Shown: in pieces, positions 1 to 6,964 of the stretch
Layout of the letters: each line of letters starts with the position of its first letter
How positions within the stretch are numbered: the stretch's first letter is position 1
From: Bacteroidales bacterium
GTDB taxonomy: Bacteria; Bacteroidota; Bacteroidia; Bacteroidales; VadinHA17
NCBI GenBank assembly: GCA_003501665.1
Contig: DNOQ01000162.1
Location: forward strand, 1 to 9,236
DNA: 9,236 nt
Reading direction: 5' to 3'
The notes under the pieces: generated by a model
The model's database searches: none
What the model was told of the DNA's origin: nothing
The model's input: only the letters and a program-made list of their open reading frames with translations
Translations under genes and position numbers: made by a program

Positions 1-174
1 GAAAGGTCCGGGCCACTAGCGCAGGGCAAGGGGCGAAGGGCACAGGGCAAGATCGTAATTTGGGTGGTTCTGCTCCCAGCCCCAAGCTCCCTGCTCTCTG
101 CTTTTAAGCTGCCCTTCTCTTTCAAAATTATTAAAAATGAATTCATTATTACTAAAGAATTTACTTATTGTTAT
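1..174. repeat. G-rich mosaic repeat block downstream of the VKOR gene
   Basis: This is non-coding sequence at the window edge, downstream of the last operon gene. Positions 21-51 carry GGGCA/AGGGC words on the + strand (GCAGGGCAAG, CACAGGGCAAG). Positions 70-119 carry related words in the opposite orientation (CTGCTCCCAGC, GCTCCCTGCTCTCTGC). The two arms face each other around a short AT-rich centre, so the block is loosely inverted. The words match those of the blocks at 5563-5790 and 7041-7136, and the 3' end of the LanC-like gene. Positions 120-174 are AT-rich and include the 12-bp palindrome AATGAATTCATT (136-147). I see no convincing terminator for the operon here and no gene. Confidence 0.7.
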
Positions 175-1800
175 TTAATTAACAGTATTTGCTTTAATAC
201 TTACTTCCTCTTTTTCCTTAAAGACCTCCCTGAAATACCCTAAATCTTCTATTTCATATTGGGCCGGGAGTTTGTAACCATTAATGAAAAAAGTCGGGGT
301 CGCCATTACATTATAGTCCTTGAAAAGCCTCGTGGTCTCTTCATTTACTTCCCTGGAAAGATCACTATCCTCAGGTATACAAAGGCCTTCTGTGATCTTT
401 GTCCTGGAATAGAGATCAGCACTAAACCATTGCTCCAACAGTTTTATTGATTCCGCTTCTTTACCCTGCCTGTTATTGTTATAAAGTGTCGTGAGCATTT
501 TGTTGTCGGATGTTACAAGAAGAAGATTTACAAGTATATCTTCATTTTCACTGAGCATGTTCCGGATTTTCTCAAATGCTCTTGCACAATGTGAACAATG
601 GAGACTGAGAAATGCTGTTATCCGGATCGAAGCATCCCTGTTACCGAAAATCAGGCTGCTCTCGGATAATAGAATTTCATAGTAGGGCTGATTCACCAGA
701 AGCATCCTGAGGATATCCGGATTTTTCTTAAACCCGAGATACTTATAGTAATGCACTTCACCAGACATTTGCTCTCTACGGAATAATATAAACAGGGTGT
801 AGACTATTGCAATTACAAGTAAACTGAGTACAAGCCTTGTAACAGAATCAAAAGAAAAGCTCAGTTGTGATAACTGAGGTAACAATAAAACGAATTCAGT
901 AATCAGTATAAGCTGAACCCCAAGACACATGGGGCACCACTTCTTCAGAACGATCCCCTGGTAATAAATCGAGAATATGGGATAAGGTACTGAAAGGGCA
1001 GCAAGTATTGCAATCAAAGAAAGTCCTTCTCCCGCGAGGGACTGCAGAAGAAAGAGAAAACTGCCTGTAAAGTATATGAATCCGACATCGGCCCAGCCGA
1101 ACCACCCGAATACTTTTGAAGCTTTGTCATGAAGTACTGTATTACAATTAGTGGCCTTGTTCAGATGACACAGCTTATCTGTAAATGAAAGATGAACTTC
1201 AAATTCATGAAGGATCAGCAGGACAGAAAGTACAATGCCGGCAATCTTTGTAAAAACCAGTGGCAGGATAACCTTGCTGTAAGTACTCTCTCCCTGAACA
1301 AAATGATTGTAAAACAAATAAATGATAAAAATCAATCCGGCAAATAATGCAAGTGGCAATATTGATTTATTTATCAGTTCGTTCTTTATTTTGGTCTGAT
1401 AATCCTTTTCACCCGATCTTTCATCCGGGTTAAGCAATATCACAGCGCCGGAACAGCTCTCAAGAAACTCCTTCCTGCCGGTTTTTCTTTTTTCATTGTA
1501 TGATGTATAATATGTAACCTGCTCCTTCCCCGTCTCTGTTACAAATCCTATTATACCACCGCCTCTGCTGAAATGAACTATATACGGCGGCTGAAGATCC
1601 TCCAGTTCATTTACCTCGTACCGGAGAGGATAGTTTTCAATTTTCCATTCATTGAGAGTATCACAGATACTTTTAAATGTAGGGTAATCGGGATGCGATT
1701 TAAGCGCTTCCTTTACAGAGCTTTTTATGACATGCAATCCATAATGTTTTACAGCCCGCTGAATGATCCCGACCGTATTATCTTCCCTTGCCCGTTTCAT
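175..1800 (-). CDS. Membrane VKOR-thioredoxin (DsbA-like) fusion with degenerate C39-like N-terminal domain
   Basis: This is a predicted disulfide-forming membrane enzyme of 541 aa. Residues ~8-125 resemble a C39 (bacteriocin leader) peptidase domain but lack its catalytic Cys, and the expected His position in the YIVHFSRGGGIIGF stretch (73-86) is not His, so it is probably a non-proteolytic peptide-binding module. Hydrophobic segments lie at about 145-164, 177-200, 239-256, 260-281, 292-310 and 320-340. The VKOR part has loop cysteines C211 and C219 and the CPMC redox motif at 289-292. The C-terminal thioredoxin-fold domain has CSHC (402-405) and a cis-proline motif ATPT (500-503). By family knowledge, VKOR re-oxidises a DsbA-like partner using quinone, and here the partner is fused. 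The gene is last in the operon; its start overlaps the glycosyltransferase gene by 23 bp, which supports ATG at 1800. It likely oxidises cysteines of an exported peptide (inference). Confidence 0.92.
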   Translation of the reverse strand: MKRAREDNTVGIIQRAVKHYGLHVIKSSVKEALKSHPDYPTFKSICDTLNEWKIENYPLRYEVNELEDLQPPYIVHFSRGGGIIGFVTETGKEQVTYYTSYNEKRKTGRKEFLESCSGAVILLNPDERSGEKDYQTKIKNELINKSILPLALFAGLIFIIYLFYNHFVQGESTYSKVILPLVFTKIAGIVLSVLLILHEFEVHLSFTDKLCHLNKATNCNTVLHDKASKVFGWFGWADVGFIYFTGSFLFLLQSLAGEGLSLIAILAALSVPYPIFSIYYQGIVLKKWCPMCLGVQLILITEFVLLLPQLSQLSFSFDSVTRLVLSLLVIAIVYTLFILFRREQMSGEVHYYKYLGFKKNPDILRMLLVNQPYYEILLSESSLIFGNRDASIRITAFLSLHCSHCARAFEKIRNMLSENEDILVNLLLVTSDNKMLTTLYNNNRQGKEAESIKLLEQWFSADLYSRTKITEGLCIPEDSDLSREVNEETTRLFKDYNVMATPTFFINGYKLPAQYEIEDLGYFREVFKEKEEVSIKANTVN

Positions 1801-3079
1801 ATTCTTCTACTGGTTTTTTGTGTTCTATCAAGGAATAAAAAAGCCTATGCATTTCTTCTGCCATCCCTGCGGCAGTGAACTTTCTCTCGTAAGTTCTGTA
1901 TGATTTCGCGGCAAGCCTGGTCCTTCTTTCCTTGTCTGCGGCCAGGGAAAGAATCGAATCAGTCATCTCTTCAATACTGAAGGTAATATCTCCTTCACTG
2001 CTGATAACCGGATTTAGGAAAAGACACTCCTCGTCTGATAGTAATTCATCCAGTCCGTTTATTCTCGTCATGATAACCGGTATCCTGTTAGCCATCATTT
2101 CAAGTACAGAATATGGACAGTGGTCATAGACTGAAGGCGATATACCAATGTCAGCTATTTTGTAGAATTGTCTTACTGTTTCCCCGGGTAAAAAGCCTGT
2201 ATATGTCACTTTCCCAAAACAGGATTGTATCTTTTTCTGGCAGTCCTGAATGCTGCCCTGCCCGAGCATAACAAGTCTGAGACTGTTATTTTTCATGGAT
2301 GCCTGCTCGAATGCTTCCATGAGGTAATTAATTCCTTTGCAAGGATCGATCCTGCCGGAAAAAAGCAGAATTATCTCATGTTCTCCAAATCCAAGCCTCC
2401 TTTTGATTTCGGCCTTTTCCTCTTTTGAAACCTGATTATTACTTATTTGATTAAGACCGTTCTTAATTACAGTTATTTTATCAGGTTTAATTCCATATTC
2501 GTTAATCAGGAATTCTTTCATGTAACCGGTAACGGACACAATATGGTCGGATTGCCTGTACATTTCCCTTTCCCGCGATAATGTAAACTCGATATTGTCA
2601 GCCGGTTTTTCAAGGTTCAGGCCGGCAATTTTCATTATCTTCCCTTCGAAGATCTGCTGGAACTGGGCAAAATGTACAACACTGATTGCGGGAAACCCAT
2701 AACTCTCCTTAACTTTCAATAAAATCGGAAGATCATCAATGTAATTGAATTGACATATAACCTTTTCATTCGGGGGGATTATTTTAAACAAAAGCTTAAT
2801 AACGGTAGATGCATATTTGTTTTCAAAAGCGTTGCTTTGTTTAGTTGGGATCAATGGTTGGGGTATCTTTATTTCTATTTGCCTGTCCGTTGTTTTAAGT
2901 ATTGAAATCTCTTTTACATCTGAAGATTTATAGGAAACAAGTACTATTTTTATATTTGGGTAACTTAACAAAGCCTCAGTCAGCTCATGCAAATATGTTC
3001 CGATACCATATTGCATTCCGCGGGCATTTGATCGGAATATTAAAAGAGAAATGCTATTTGAACAATCATCAGCCGTCAT
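1778..3079 (-). CDS. GT-B glycosyltransferase (GT4-like), GG-Bacteroidales peptide-system type
   Basis: This is a retaining-type GT-B glycosyltransferase of 433 aa, a normal length. The N-terminal Rossmann domain holds a glycine-rich acceptor-side loop (GMQYGIGTYL, 21-30). The C-terminal domain begins at about 236 with FSGRIDPCKGINYLMEAF (240-257), the usual nucleotide-sugar domain signature. The E-x7-E-like region is SVYDHCPYSVLEMMA (316-330), with D319 where Glu is more common and E327 as the second acid. From memory, it resembles the GT family Haft defined as a companion of GG-Bacteroidales peptides (TIGR04157); no search was run. The start at 3079 overlaps the upstream GT gene by 11 bp and the end overlaps the VKOR gene by 23 bp, so translation is probably coupled. 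No membrane segment is seen, so it is cytoplasmic. Sugar donor and acceptor cannot be read from the sequence; a peptide acceptor is inferred from context. Confidence 0.92.
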   Translation of the reverse strand: MTADDCSNSISLLIFRSNARGMQYGIGTYLHELTEALLSYPNIKIVLVSYKSSDVKEISILKTTDRQIEIKIPQPLIPTKQSNAFENKYASTVIKLLFKIIPPNEKVICQFNYIDDLPILLKVKESYGFPAISVVHFAQFQQIFEGKIMKIAGLNLEKPADNIEFTLSREREMYRQSDHIVSVTGYMKEFLINEYGIKPDKITVIKNGLNQISNNQVSKEEKAEIKRRLGFGEHEIILLFSGRIDPCKGINYLMEAFEQASMKNNSLRLVMLGQGSIQDCQKKIQSCFGKVTYTGFLPGETVRQFYKIADIGISPSVYDHCPYSVLEMMANRIPVIMTRINGLDELLSDEECLFLNPVISSEGDITFSIEEMTDSILSLAADKERRTRLAAKSYRTYERKFTAAGMAEEMHRLFYSLIEHKKPVEEYETGKGR

Positions 3080-3878
3080 ATCTGCATGTATTTATTAGTT
3101 CTCTTCTGTTCCTGATTTCTGTTTCCTTGTCTGCATACCAGCTTGTCCTGCCCCTTGGGTGCCATAAATGGAATAATGGTCCTTTTGCAAAATGAACAGT
3201 CTTATGCAAAATCTCCATCCTCTTAACTCTCTCAAAGTCTTCAGGACCCCAGCCCAGAAAGTTCTCGTTCTCACCTCCGGTCTCAAGGTATCTTTCACGG
3301 TTAGCCAAAAAAGCCCCACCCGTGGAACAATATCCGTACATTAAGGGTAAACAGGGAGCAAGCTTTAACAGGATCTCTGCATTTGGAATAATCCTGAAAA
3401 AATCGCTCAGGGAATTATCACATACATAAACTCTACCATCATATGGTATGCTAATAATTGCTTCTCCCTTTCGCAGGGCAGCTACGGATTCAAGTATCTG
3501 ATCAGGGTGAGCTATTACATCAGCATCCCATACTGCGATAAATCTGGCAGATGCTGATTCGATAAGCCTATTAATATACTTTGTTTTATGGAAGAAGACA
3601 TTTTTATCATCAATAAAATCATATAGGAAATTTTCAGTTTGCAAATCAGGATAATATTTCTTTGATCCATCGCCCTCCACAACAATAACTGTTGTATCGA
3701 AATGTCTTAAAATGAAGCTTATTGTAGTGTCTGCATTTTCTCTCCTTTTTTCGGAATCAATACGCAGGGGCATGAGGAATGTGAAATCGGTTAAATCTGT
3801 CTTGCAGTCGTTCTGTCTTGCAGTCTTGCAGTCGTTATCTGATTTCTCCTTGTTGATATGGTGTGTTGCCAATACCAT
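3069..3878 (-). CDS. GT-A glycosyltransferase (GT2 / galactosyltransferase-C-domain-like)
   Basis: This is an inverting GT-A type glycosyltransferase of 269 aa. The first strand (FTFLMPLRID, 32-41) is followed by the metal/nucleotide-sugar DxD motif in AVWDADVI (115-122, D118 and D120). STGGAFLANRERYLETGG (185-202) and GWGPEDFE (209-216) are signatures of the C-terminal half of beta-1,4-galactosyltransferase/chondroitin-synthase-like enzymes, where the W-G-x-E-D acids contact the acceptor. HLWHP (237-241) is a likely extra metal or donor contact. The first ~30 residues are not part of the fold: they contain the duplicated peptide NDCKT, encoded by a DNA repeat (3797-3836). The first internal Met (M36) lies inside the first strand, so ATG at 3878 or a nearby non-ATG start is needed. 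No clear Shine-Dalgarno is seen. It starts 25 bp after the LanC-like stop and overlaps the next GT by 11 bp. Substrate unknown. Confidence 0.9.
   Translation of the reverse strand: MVLATHHINKEKSDNDCKTARQNDCKTDLTDFTFLMPLRIDSEKRRENADTTISFILRHFDTTVIVVEGDGSKKYYPDLQTENFLYDFIDDKNVFFHKTKYINRLIESASARFIAVWDADVIAHPDQILESVAALRKGEAIISIPYDGRVYVCDNSLSDFFRIIPNAEILLKLAPCLPLMYGYCSTGGAFLANRERYLETGGENENFLGWGPEDFERVKRMEILHKTVHFAKGPLFHLWHPRGRTSWYADKETEIRNRRELINTCRYDG
3797..3836. repeat. Nested 16/8-bp direct repeat within the GT-A gene N-terminus
   Basis: The unit CTGTCTTGCAGTCGTT occurs at 3797-3812 and again at 3813-3836. The second copy is expanded by an internal 8-bp duplication of CTTGCAGT. On the coding strand it produces the duplicated NDCKT peptide before the GT fold. 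The look is that of recent slippage in coding DNA at a dispensable N-terminus. Confidence 0.85.
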
Positions 3879-3903
3879 GGCTTTTATTATTCGCTTAATT
3901 ATG

Positions 3904-4989
3904 TCAATCTTGAAAGTCCCCTGTTTTGCTCTGAGCTCTTTGCTCTGCGCTCTGAGCCATGAGCAATCCTAACGCCAGTCCTGTAAGGCCGGTAAGTCCT
4001 ATATCTTCCTTTTTTAGGTTTTCAAGTCGCTTATTCCAACTGTGCTCATTATCAATAATTGCAAATATCTCGTCGAAATGAAAAACCATGCCTGCAGTAT
4101 TCGTTATATAGGGGCCATAGACCAGCCTCTGCCATGTGTCTTTGATGAAATCTGAAACATCTGTTTCATCCGGCAGCTCCTTATGAGTTTTTTCACTTTC
4201 GATTTTTTCAACCATACTATTAAGAAGATCCCTTACTGAATTATCCTTAACCGTTTCTATTGACTTTTCAACAAGCCTGAGCAGAAGTGCCCGCCCGGCA
4301 ATATCATATGGTTTATGTATTTCCTTTTCTATGTATTCCGGAACAGACCTGAAGATTTTTTCCGTTTTTACCGGGAAAATATTGAGTTTCTGGATCTCCA
4401 GAAGAAACCATAGAATTGAATTGAAGGAATTGATTGTCAATTCTTCAATATTGAATCTGGAATATGATTTCTGTTCCAGAAGTCTCTCACATTCATCTGC
4501 AAGAAAAATCAAATGATATTTCTTAATCAGTGTATTCAGGTCGTTATCATCAATTTCATGACCCAGTATTCTTGCAATATGATAGAAACCATAACCAAAA
4601 AGGTCATCACCTGTGTTAATCAGGACAGGGCTATTGATTCTGTGTCTGTAGATAGCGCTATCTATCTCTTCCAGCGCTTCATCAGTGTCGGCCTGAACGA
4701 AACCATGCTTTACAAGATATTCAATTCCCCAGCCCATACCGGTTAGCCCGTTCTCAAAATTTACCGGGGTAGAAGTGTTTATTTCCTCATATATCTCATC
4801 AAGGAGCTCGCCGGCATAATCTTCATAAATCTTATTATTTGAGTATCGTGAATAATGATAAAAGAAGATTGAGATGCCCATTTTGCCATTCAGCAATCCG
4901 GGATTGTCAAGAAAGCTGGCATTCAGAAGAAGGACGTTTGCAATGCGTTGTAACCGTTCCCTTATTATTTTGTTCAAAGATAAATCCAT
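3904..4989 (-). CDS. LanC-like (lanthionine synthetase C-like) protein lacking zinc ligands
   Basis: A 361-aa protein with the repeating Gly-rich motifs of the LanC alpha/alpha-barrel: GLLNGKMGISIFFYHYSR (31-48), ENGLTGMGWGIEYLV (79-93), DDLFGYGFYHI (128-138) and DIGLTGLTGLALGLL (329-343). True LanC cyclases bind zinc through two Cys and one His (WCYG and CHG regions). Here the only cysteine is C167 in a helix, and no CHG exists, so thioether cyclisation is unlikely. It may instead be a peptide-binding or scaffold protein for the glycosyltransferases encoded after it (inference). It is first in the four-gene operon, and the weak upstream sequence gives no better start than ATG at 4989. The last ~15 residues (MAQSAEQRAQSKTGDFQD region) lie past the final barrel motif and are encoded by G-rich repeat words, so they are probably not a functional part of the fold. 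Confidence 0.85.
   Translation of the reverse strand: MDLSLNKIIRERLQRIANVLLLNASFLDNPGLLNGKMGISIFFYHYSRYSNNKIYEDYAGELLDEIYEEINTSTPVNFENGLTGMGWGIEYLVKHGFVQADTDEALEEIDSAIYRHRINSPVLINTGDDLFGYGFYHIARILGHEIDDNDLNTLIKKYHLIFLADECERLLEQKSYSRFNIEELTINSFNSILWFLLEIQKLNIFPVKTEKIFRSVPEYIEKEIHKPYDIAGRALLLRLVEKSIETVKDNSVRDLLNSMVEKIESEKTHKELPDETDVSDFIKDTWQRLVYGPYITNTAGMVFHFDEIFAIIDNEHSWNKRLENLKKEDIGLTGLTGLALGLLMAQSAEQRAQSKTGDFQD
3926..3965. repeat. GAGCTCAGAGC-type repeat at the 3' end of the LanC-like gene
   Basis: On the minus strand this stretch reads as short words GCTCAGAGC, GCAGAGC and AGAGCTCAGAGC. These are the same vocabulary as the non-coding blocks at 5563-5790 and 7041-7136 (CAGAGCTCAGGGCACAG), but in the opposite orientation. 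It encodes the last residues of the LanC-like protein. Confidence 0.7.
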
Positions 4990-5100
4990 GTCAGTCCCGT
5001 TTACTTAAATCTCTTTAAAACCACAGATCAGACATTCTTTCACATAAAGTTCAACAATTGATTTGATATGATTGCAAGAAAAAGCCGGGAAAAAGTTGAC

Positions 5101-5140
5101 AGAATCTGCCAAAATCTGCCAAAATCTACCAGAATCTACC
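5101..5140. repeat. Four-copy 10-bp tandem repeat upstream of the LanC-like operon
   Basis: Four adjacent 10-bp units AGAATCTGCC, AAAATCTGCC, AAAATCTACC and AGAATCTACC fill this interval exactly, with a fifth partial unit (AGAAG). The repeat lies between the helix-turn-helix gene and the LanC-like gene start, in the 182-bp gap that must hold any promoter specific to the operon. The period is close to one DNA turn, so serial protein binding on one face is possible. Simple slippage is equally possible. No exact TAnnTTTG box is present in this gap. Confidence 0.85.
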
Positions 5141-5171
5141 AGAAGTGGACACCAGCCTTTTTTTTCAGCGC

Positions 5172-5396
5172 TTATCTCAGGTTCTTTGGGATCCCGAATG
5201 TCTTATAGATCAATCTCAGATGGGCCGGGTCTATTAATCCTCGCGGAATATTAAAATTTTCCCTTTCGAACCATCTGTTAAGAGTTCTTATAGAAATTCC
5301 ATATTCCCGGGCTACTATATTTCTGTACTTGGGTACCAGAATAAGATCATCAATTTTCGGATCAATGTTCATTACCGGAAAATAAAAAGAAGACAT
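5172..5396 (-). CDS. Small helix-turn-helix DNA-binding protein
   Basis: This is a 74-aa basic protein. Residues ~23-43 (KYRNIVAREYGISIRTLNRWF) form a helix-turn-helix of the homeodomain/transposase-like kind, with the turn around YGIS and a recognition helix RTLNRWF. The segment PRGLIDPAHLRLIYKTFGIP (51-70) completes a small three- or four-helix domain. Short proteins of this layout are common in Bacteroidota, but I cannot name a family. The start at 5396 is uncertain: M9 is an alternative, and no strong Shine-Dalgarno separates them. It lies 182 bp upstream of the LanC-like gene on the same strand, so it may regulate or simply precede that operon. Its own candidate promoter carries a C7/A9 homopolymer junction. 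It could also be a remnant of a larger mobile-element protein, but the open frame and coherent fold favour a real gene. Confidence 0.68.
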   Translation of the reverse strand: MSSFYFPVMNIDPKIDDLILVPKYRNIVAREYGISIRTLNRWFERENFNIPRGLIDPAHLRLIYKTFGIPKNLR

Positions 5397-5437
5397 TCAC
5401 CCACCCGCCTTATCGGACTCTCACTAATTCCAAGCGT

Positions 5438-5469
5438 TAAATATAGTTAAAAATCCCCTCCCCCCCAAA
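5438..5469 (-). promoter_or_regulatory. Candidate Bacteroidota promoter with homopolymer spacer, upstream of the HTH gene
   Basis: On the minus strand, TTTG (5469-5466) is followed by a 20-nt spacer and then TATATTTA (5445-5438), one mismatch from the Bacteroidota -7 consensus TAnnTTTG. The spacer starts with most of a G7 run, and the TTTG is the end of a T9 run (C7 at 5460-5466 and A9 at 5467-5475 on the + strand). The predicted transcript would start near 5431-5434, about 35-38 nt before the ATG at 5396. Confidence 0.5.
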
Positions 5470-5562
5470 AAAAAAGAGAGAAATATTCCAAAAGTTGCCG
5501 GAAGATCAGACAAAAAACCCGAAATACTTCCTTAACAAATGGATCACCAGAGGAATTAAAAA

Positions 5563-5790
5563 AGCAGGGAGCAGGGAGCAGGGAGCAGGGGGCGCAGAGC
5601 TCAGGGCACAGACATTGCAGGCCGTAGCCTTAGTGAAGGCATGGCACAGGGCACAGGCTTTGCAGGCCGAAGCCTTCTTCGGAATCCGAAGCTTTAGCGA
5701 AGGATTCAGCGAAGGCCTGGCACACGGGAAGAAAGCGGTGGGCGGGGAGCAGGGGGCAGGGGACAAGATGTAGGGCAGGGAGCAGGGAGG
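5563..5790. repeat. G-rich mosaic repeat block with AGCAGGG tandem array
   Basis: The block opens with four perfect tandem copies of AGCAGGG (5563-5590). It continues with CAGAGCTCAGGGCACAGA (5595-5612), then two diverged copies of a longer word. Copy 1 (about 5615-5647) reads GCAGGCCGTAGCCTTAGTG then AAGGCATGGCAC. Copy 2 (about 5660-5724) has GCAGGCCGAAGCCTTC and GCTTTAGCGAAGG. It closes with GGGAGCAGGGGGCAGG (5744-5761) and GGGCAGGGAGCAGGGAGG (5773-5790). It ends 6 bp from the ATPase stop codon. The 18-mer at 5595-5612 recurs exactly at 7078-7095, so related blocks flank the ATPase gene in direct orientation. Confidence 0.85.
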
Positions 5791-5796
5791 GAAATT

Positions 5797-6960
5797 TTAG
5801 ATCTTCTGATTAAAAAGTGTTTCAGGATTCCTCCAGGATATTGCCTGTCTGCCGTCACTATAGCTGTATGTTTCATCACCGCCGTAAATAACTGATCCGG
5901 ATGGTAATCCGGTTAACCTTTGCCAGTATTTAATTCCTTTAAAGAATTCATCTGTCACAGTTTTTCCAGATTTAACTTCAACAGGAACAAAACTATCTTT
6001 TTTATAAATTATGATGTCTATTTCATGTCCTGCGTTATCTCTCCAGAAAAAAATATCCTCATTGACTGATCTGTTTAAGACGTGCTTCTTAAATTCAGAC
6101 ACAATAAGATTTTCAAAGATATTCCCGTATAATGGATGCAGATTCAACTGGCCGGCATTTGAAATACCCAGGAGAGAGCATACAAGTCCTGTATCGTAAA
6201 AGTAAAGCTTGGGCATTTTTATAATTCGCTTGTTGAAATTCCTGTGAAATGGATAGAGCCGGAAGACTATGAAGGAATTTTCCAGAACAGATATCCAGGC
6301 TCCTGCAGTCTTATTGTCAACTCCCGCATCCAGAGCAAGGCTGCTAAGATTCAGCAACTGACCGGACCTTCCCGCACACAGCCTTAGAAATCTGTCAAAA
6401 GTATTAAGATCCGATATATTCTTTAACTGCCTGACATCTCTCTCCACATATGTCCTGATATAATTCGGATACCAAAGATCAGGATCTATGTTCTGATCAT
6501 ATACCGGAGGGTATGATCCGCTTATTATCCGCGCTGCAGGGTCAATATCATTCCCGGGCGGTAATTCGGCTAAAGTAAAGGGAAGAAGGTGGAGGTATGC
6601 AATTCTTCCGGCAAGACTTTGGGAAATTGTCTCCTGCAGAAGAAAATTATTCGAACCTGTCAGGATGAATTGTCCTTTCAGACTGCTGTCATCAAGCAAC
6701 TGCTGAAGATATGAAAAGATTTCAGGTGCTCTTTGCGCTTCATCGATTACGGCCCCGGAACCATACTGAAATAAGAATCCTCTCGGATCATCAAGTGCAA
6801 ATCGTCTGCTGTCGGGATTCTCAAGGTTAACATAAGGTTTGTTGTCAAAAACATGCCGTGTCAGCGTTGTTTTTCCCGATTGTCTTGGCCCGATAACGGC
6901 TACTGCCTTAAATTGTTTCGCCAGCTTTATAAGTTCTGATTCTATTTCCCGTCTGATCAT
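5797..6960 (-). CDS. AAA-family ATPase with DUF4143 domain
   Basis: A 387-aa protein of the widespread AAA_14/DUF4143 class. The N-terminal P-loop domain has Walker A GPRQSGKTT (24-32), Walker B AVIDEA (70-75) and a sensor-like FILTGSNN (98-105). The ~190-375 region is the DUF4143 part, with a winged-helix-like segment (~195-235) and a PD-(D/E)xK-like arrangement near the end: E313-I-D315 then E328-V-K330. Its length is typical of the family and it looks intact. The cellular role of these ATPases is poorly defined; they occur as isolated, often variably present genes. It is monocistronic: it has its own promoter at the start codon, and repeat blocks lie on both sides. Nothing ties it to the peptide system beyond position. 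The MIRREIESELIKLAKQF opening matches the usual family start, which supports ATG at 6960. Confidence 0.95.
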   Translation of the reverse strand: MIRREIESELIKLAKQFKAVAVIGPRQSGKTTLTRHVFDNKPYVNLENPDSRRFALDDPRGFLFQYGSGAVIDEAQRAPEIFSYLQQLLDDSSLKGQFILTGSNNFLLQETISQSLAGRIAYLHLLPFTLAELPPGNDIDPAARIISGSYPPVYDQNIDPDLWYPNYIRTYVERDVRQLKNISDLNTFDRFLRLCAGRSGQLLNLSSLALDAGVDNKTAGAWISVLENSFIVFRLYPFHRNFNKRIIKMPKLYFYDTGLVCSLLGISNAGQLNLHPLYGNIFENLIVSEFKKHVLNRSVNEDIFFWRDNAGHEIDIIIYKKDSFVPVEVKSGKTVTDEFFKGIKYWQRLTGLPSGSVIYGGDETYSYSDGRQAISWRNPETLFNQKI

Positions 6961-6964
6961 AATG

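Larger units (their letters stand above)
5397..5796. other. 400-bp intergenic region between the ATPase and HTH genes
   Basis: Non-coding by my reading. It holds the candidate HTH promoter (5438-5469), an unremarkable stretch at 5476-5560, and a dense G-rich repeat block (5563-5790). Both strands are open across the repeat only because the repeat words lack stop codons; the resulting peptides are low-complexity and resemble no protein. Confidence 0.7.

Noticed and set aside
136..147. Palindrome AATGAATTCATT as operon terminator
   Set aside because: It is a weak AT-rich stem with no loop and no convincing T-run on the minus strand.
896..1105. Additional open frames inside the VKOR, GT, LanC-like and ATPase genes
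   Set aside because: They are short, lie in other frames of genes with clear domain structure, and show no protein-like features of their own.
3904..4989. Lanthipeptide cyclase (functional LanC)
   Set aside because: Zinc-ligand Cys/Cys/His residues are absent and no LanB dehydratase lies in the window.
5120..5128. Promoter for the LanC-like operon at TAGATTTTG (minus strand)
   Set aside because: It has one extra base relative to TAnnTTTG, lies within the tandem repeat, and no TTTG is found at a suitable -33 distance.
5101..5140. CRISPR array
   Set aside because: The units are 10 bp with no spacers between them, and no cas gene is near.
5495..5773. Open reading frames on both strands across the G-rich repeat block (also minus strand 5506-5766)
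   Set aside because: The repeat words lack stop codons in several frames. The peptides are low-complexity, and the opposite-strand frame is just as open.
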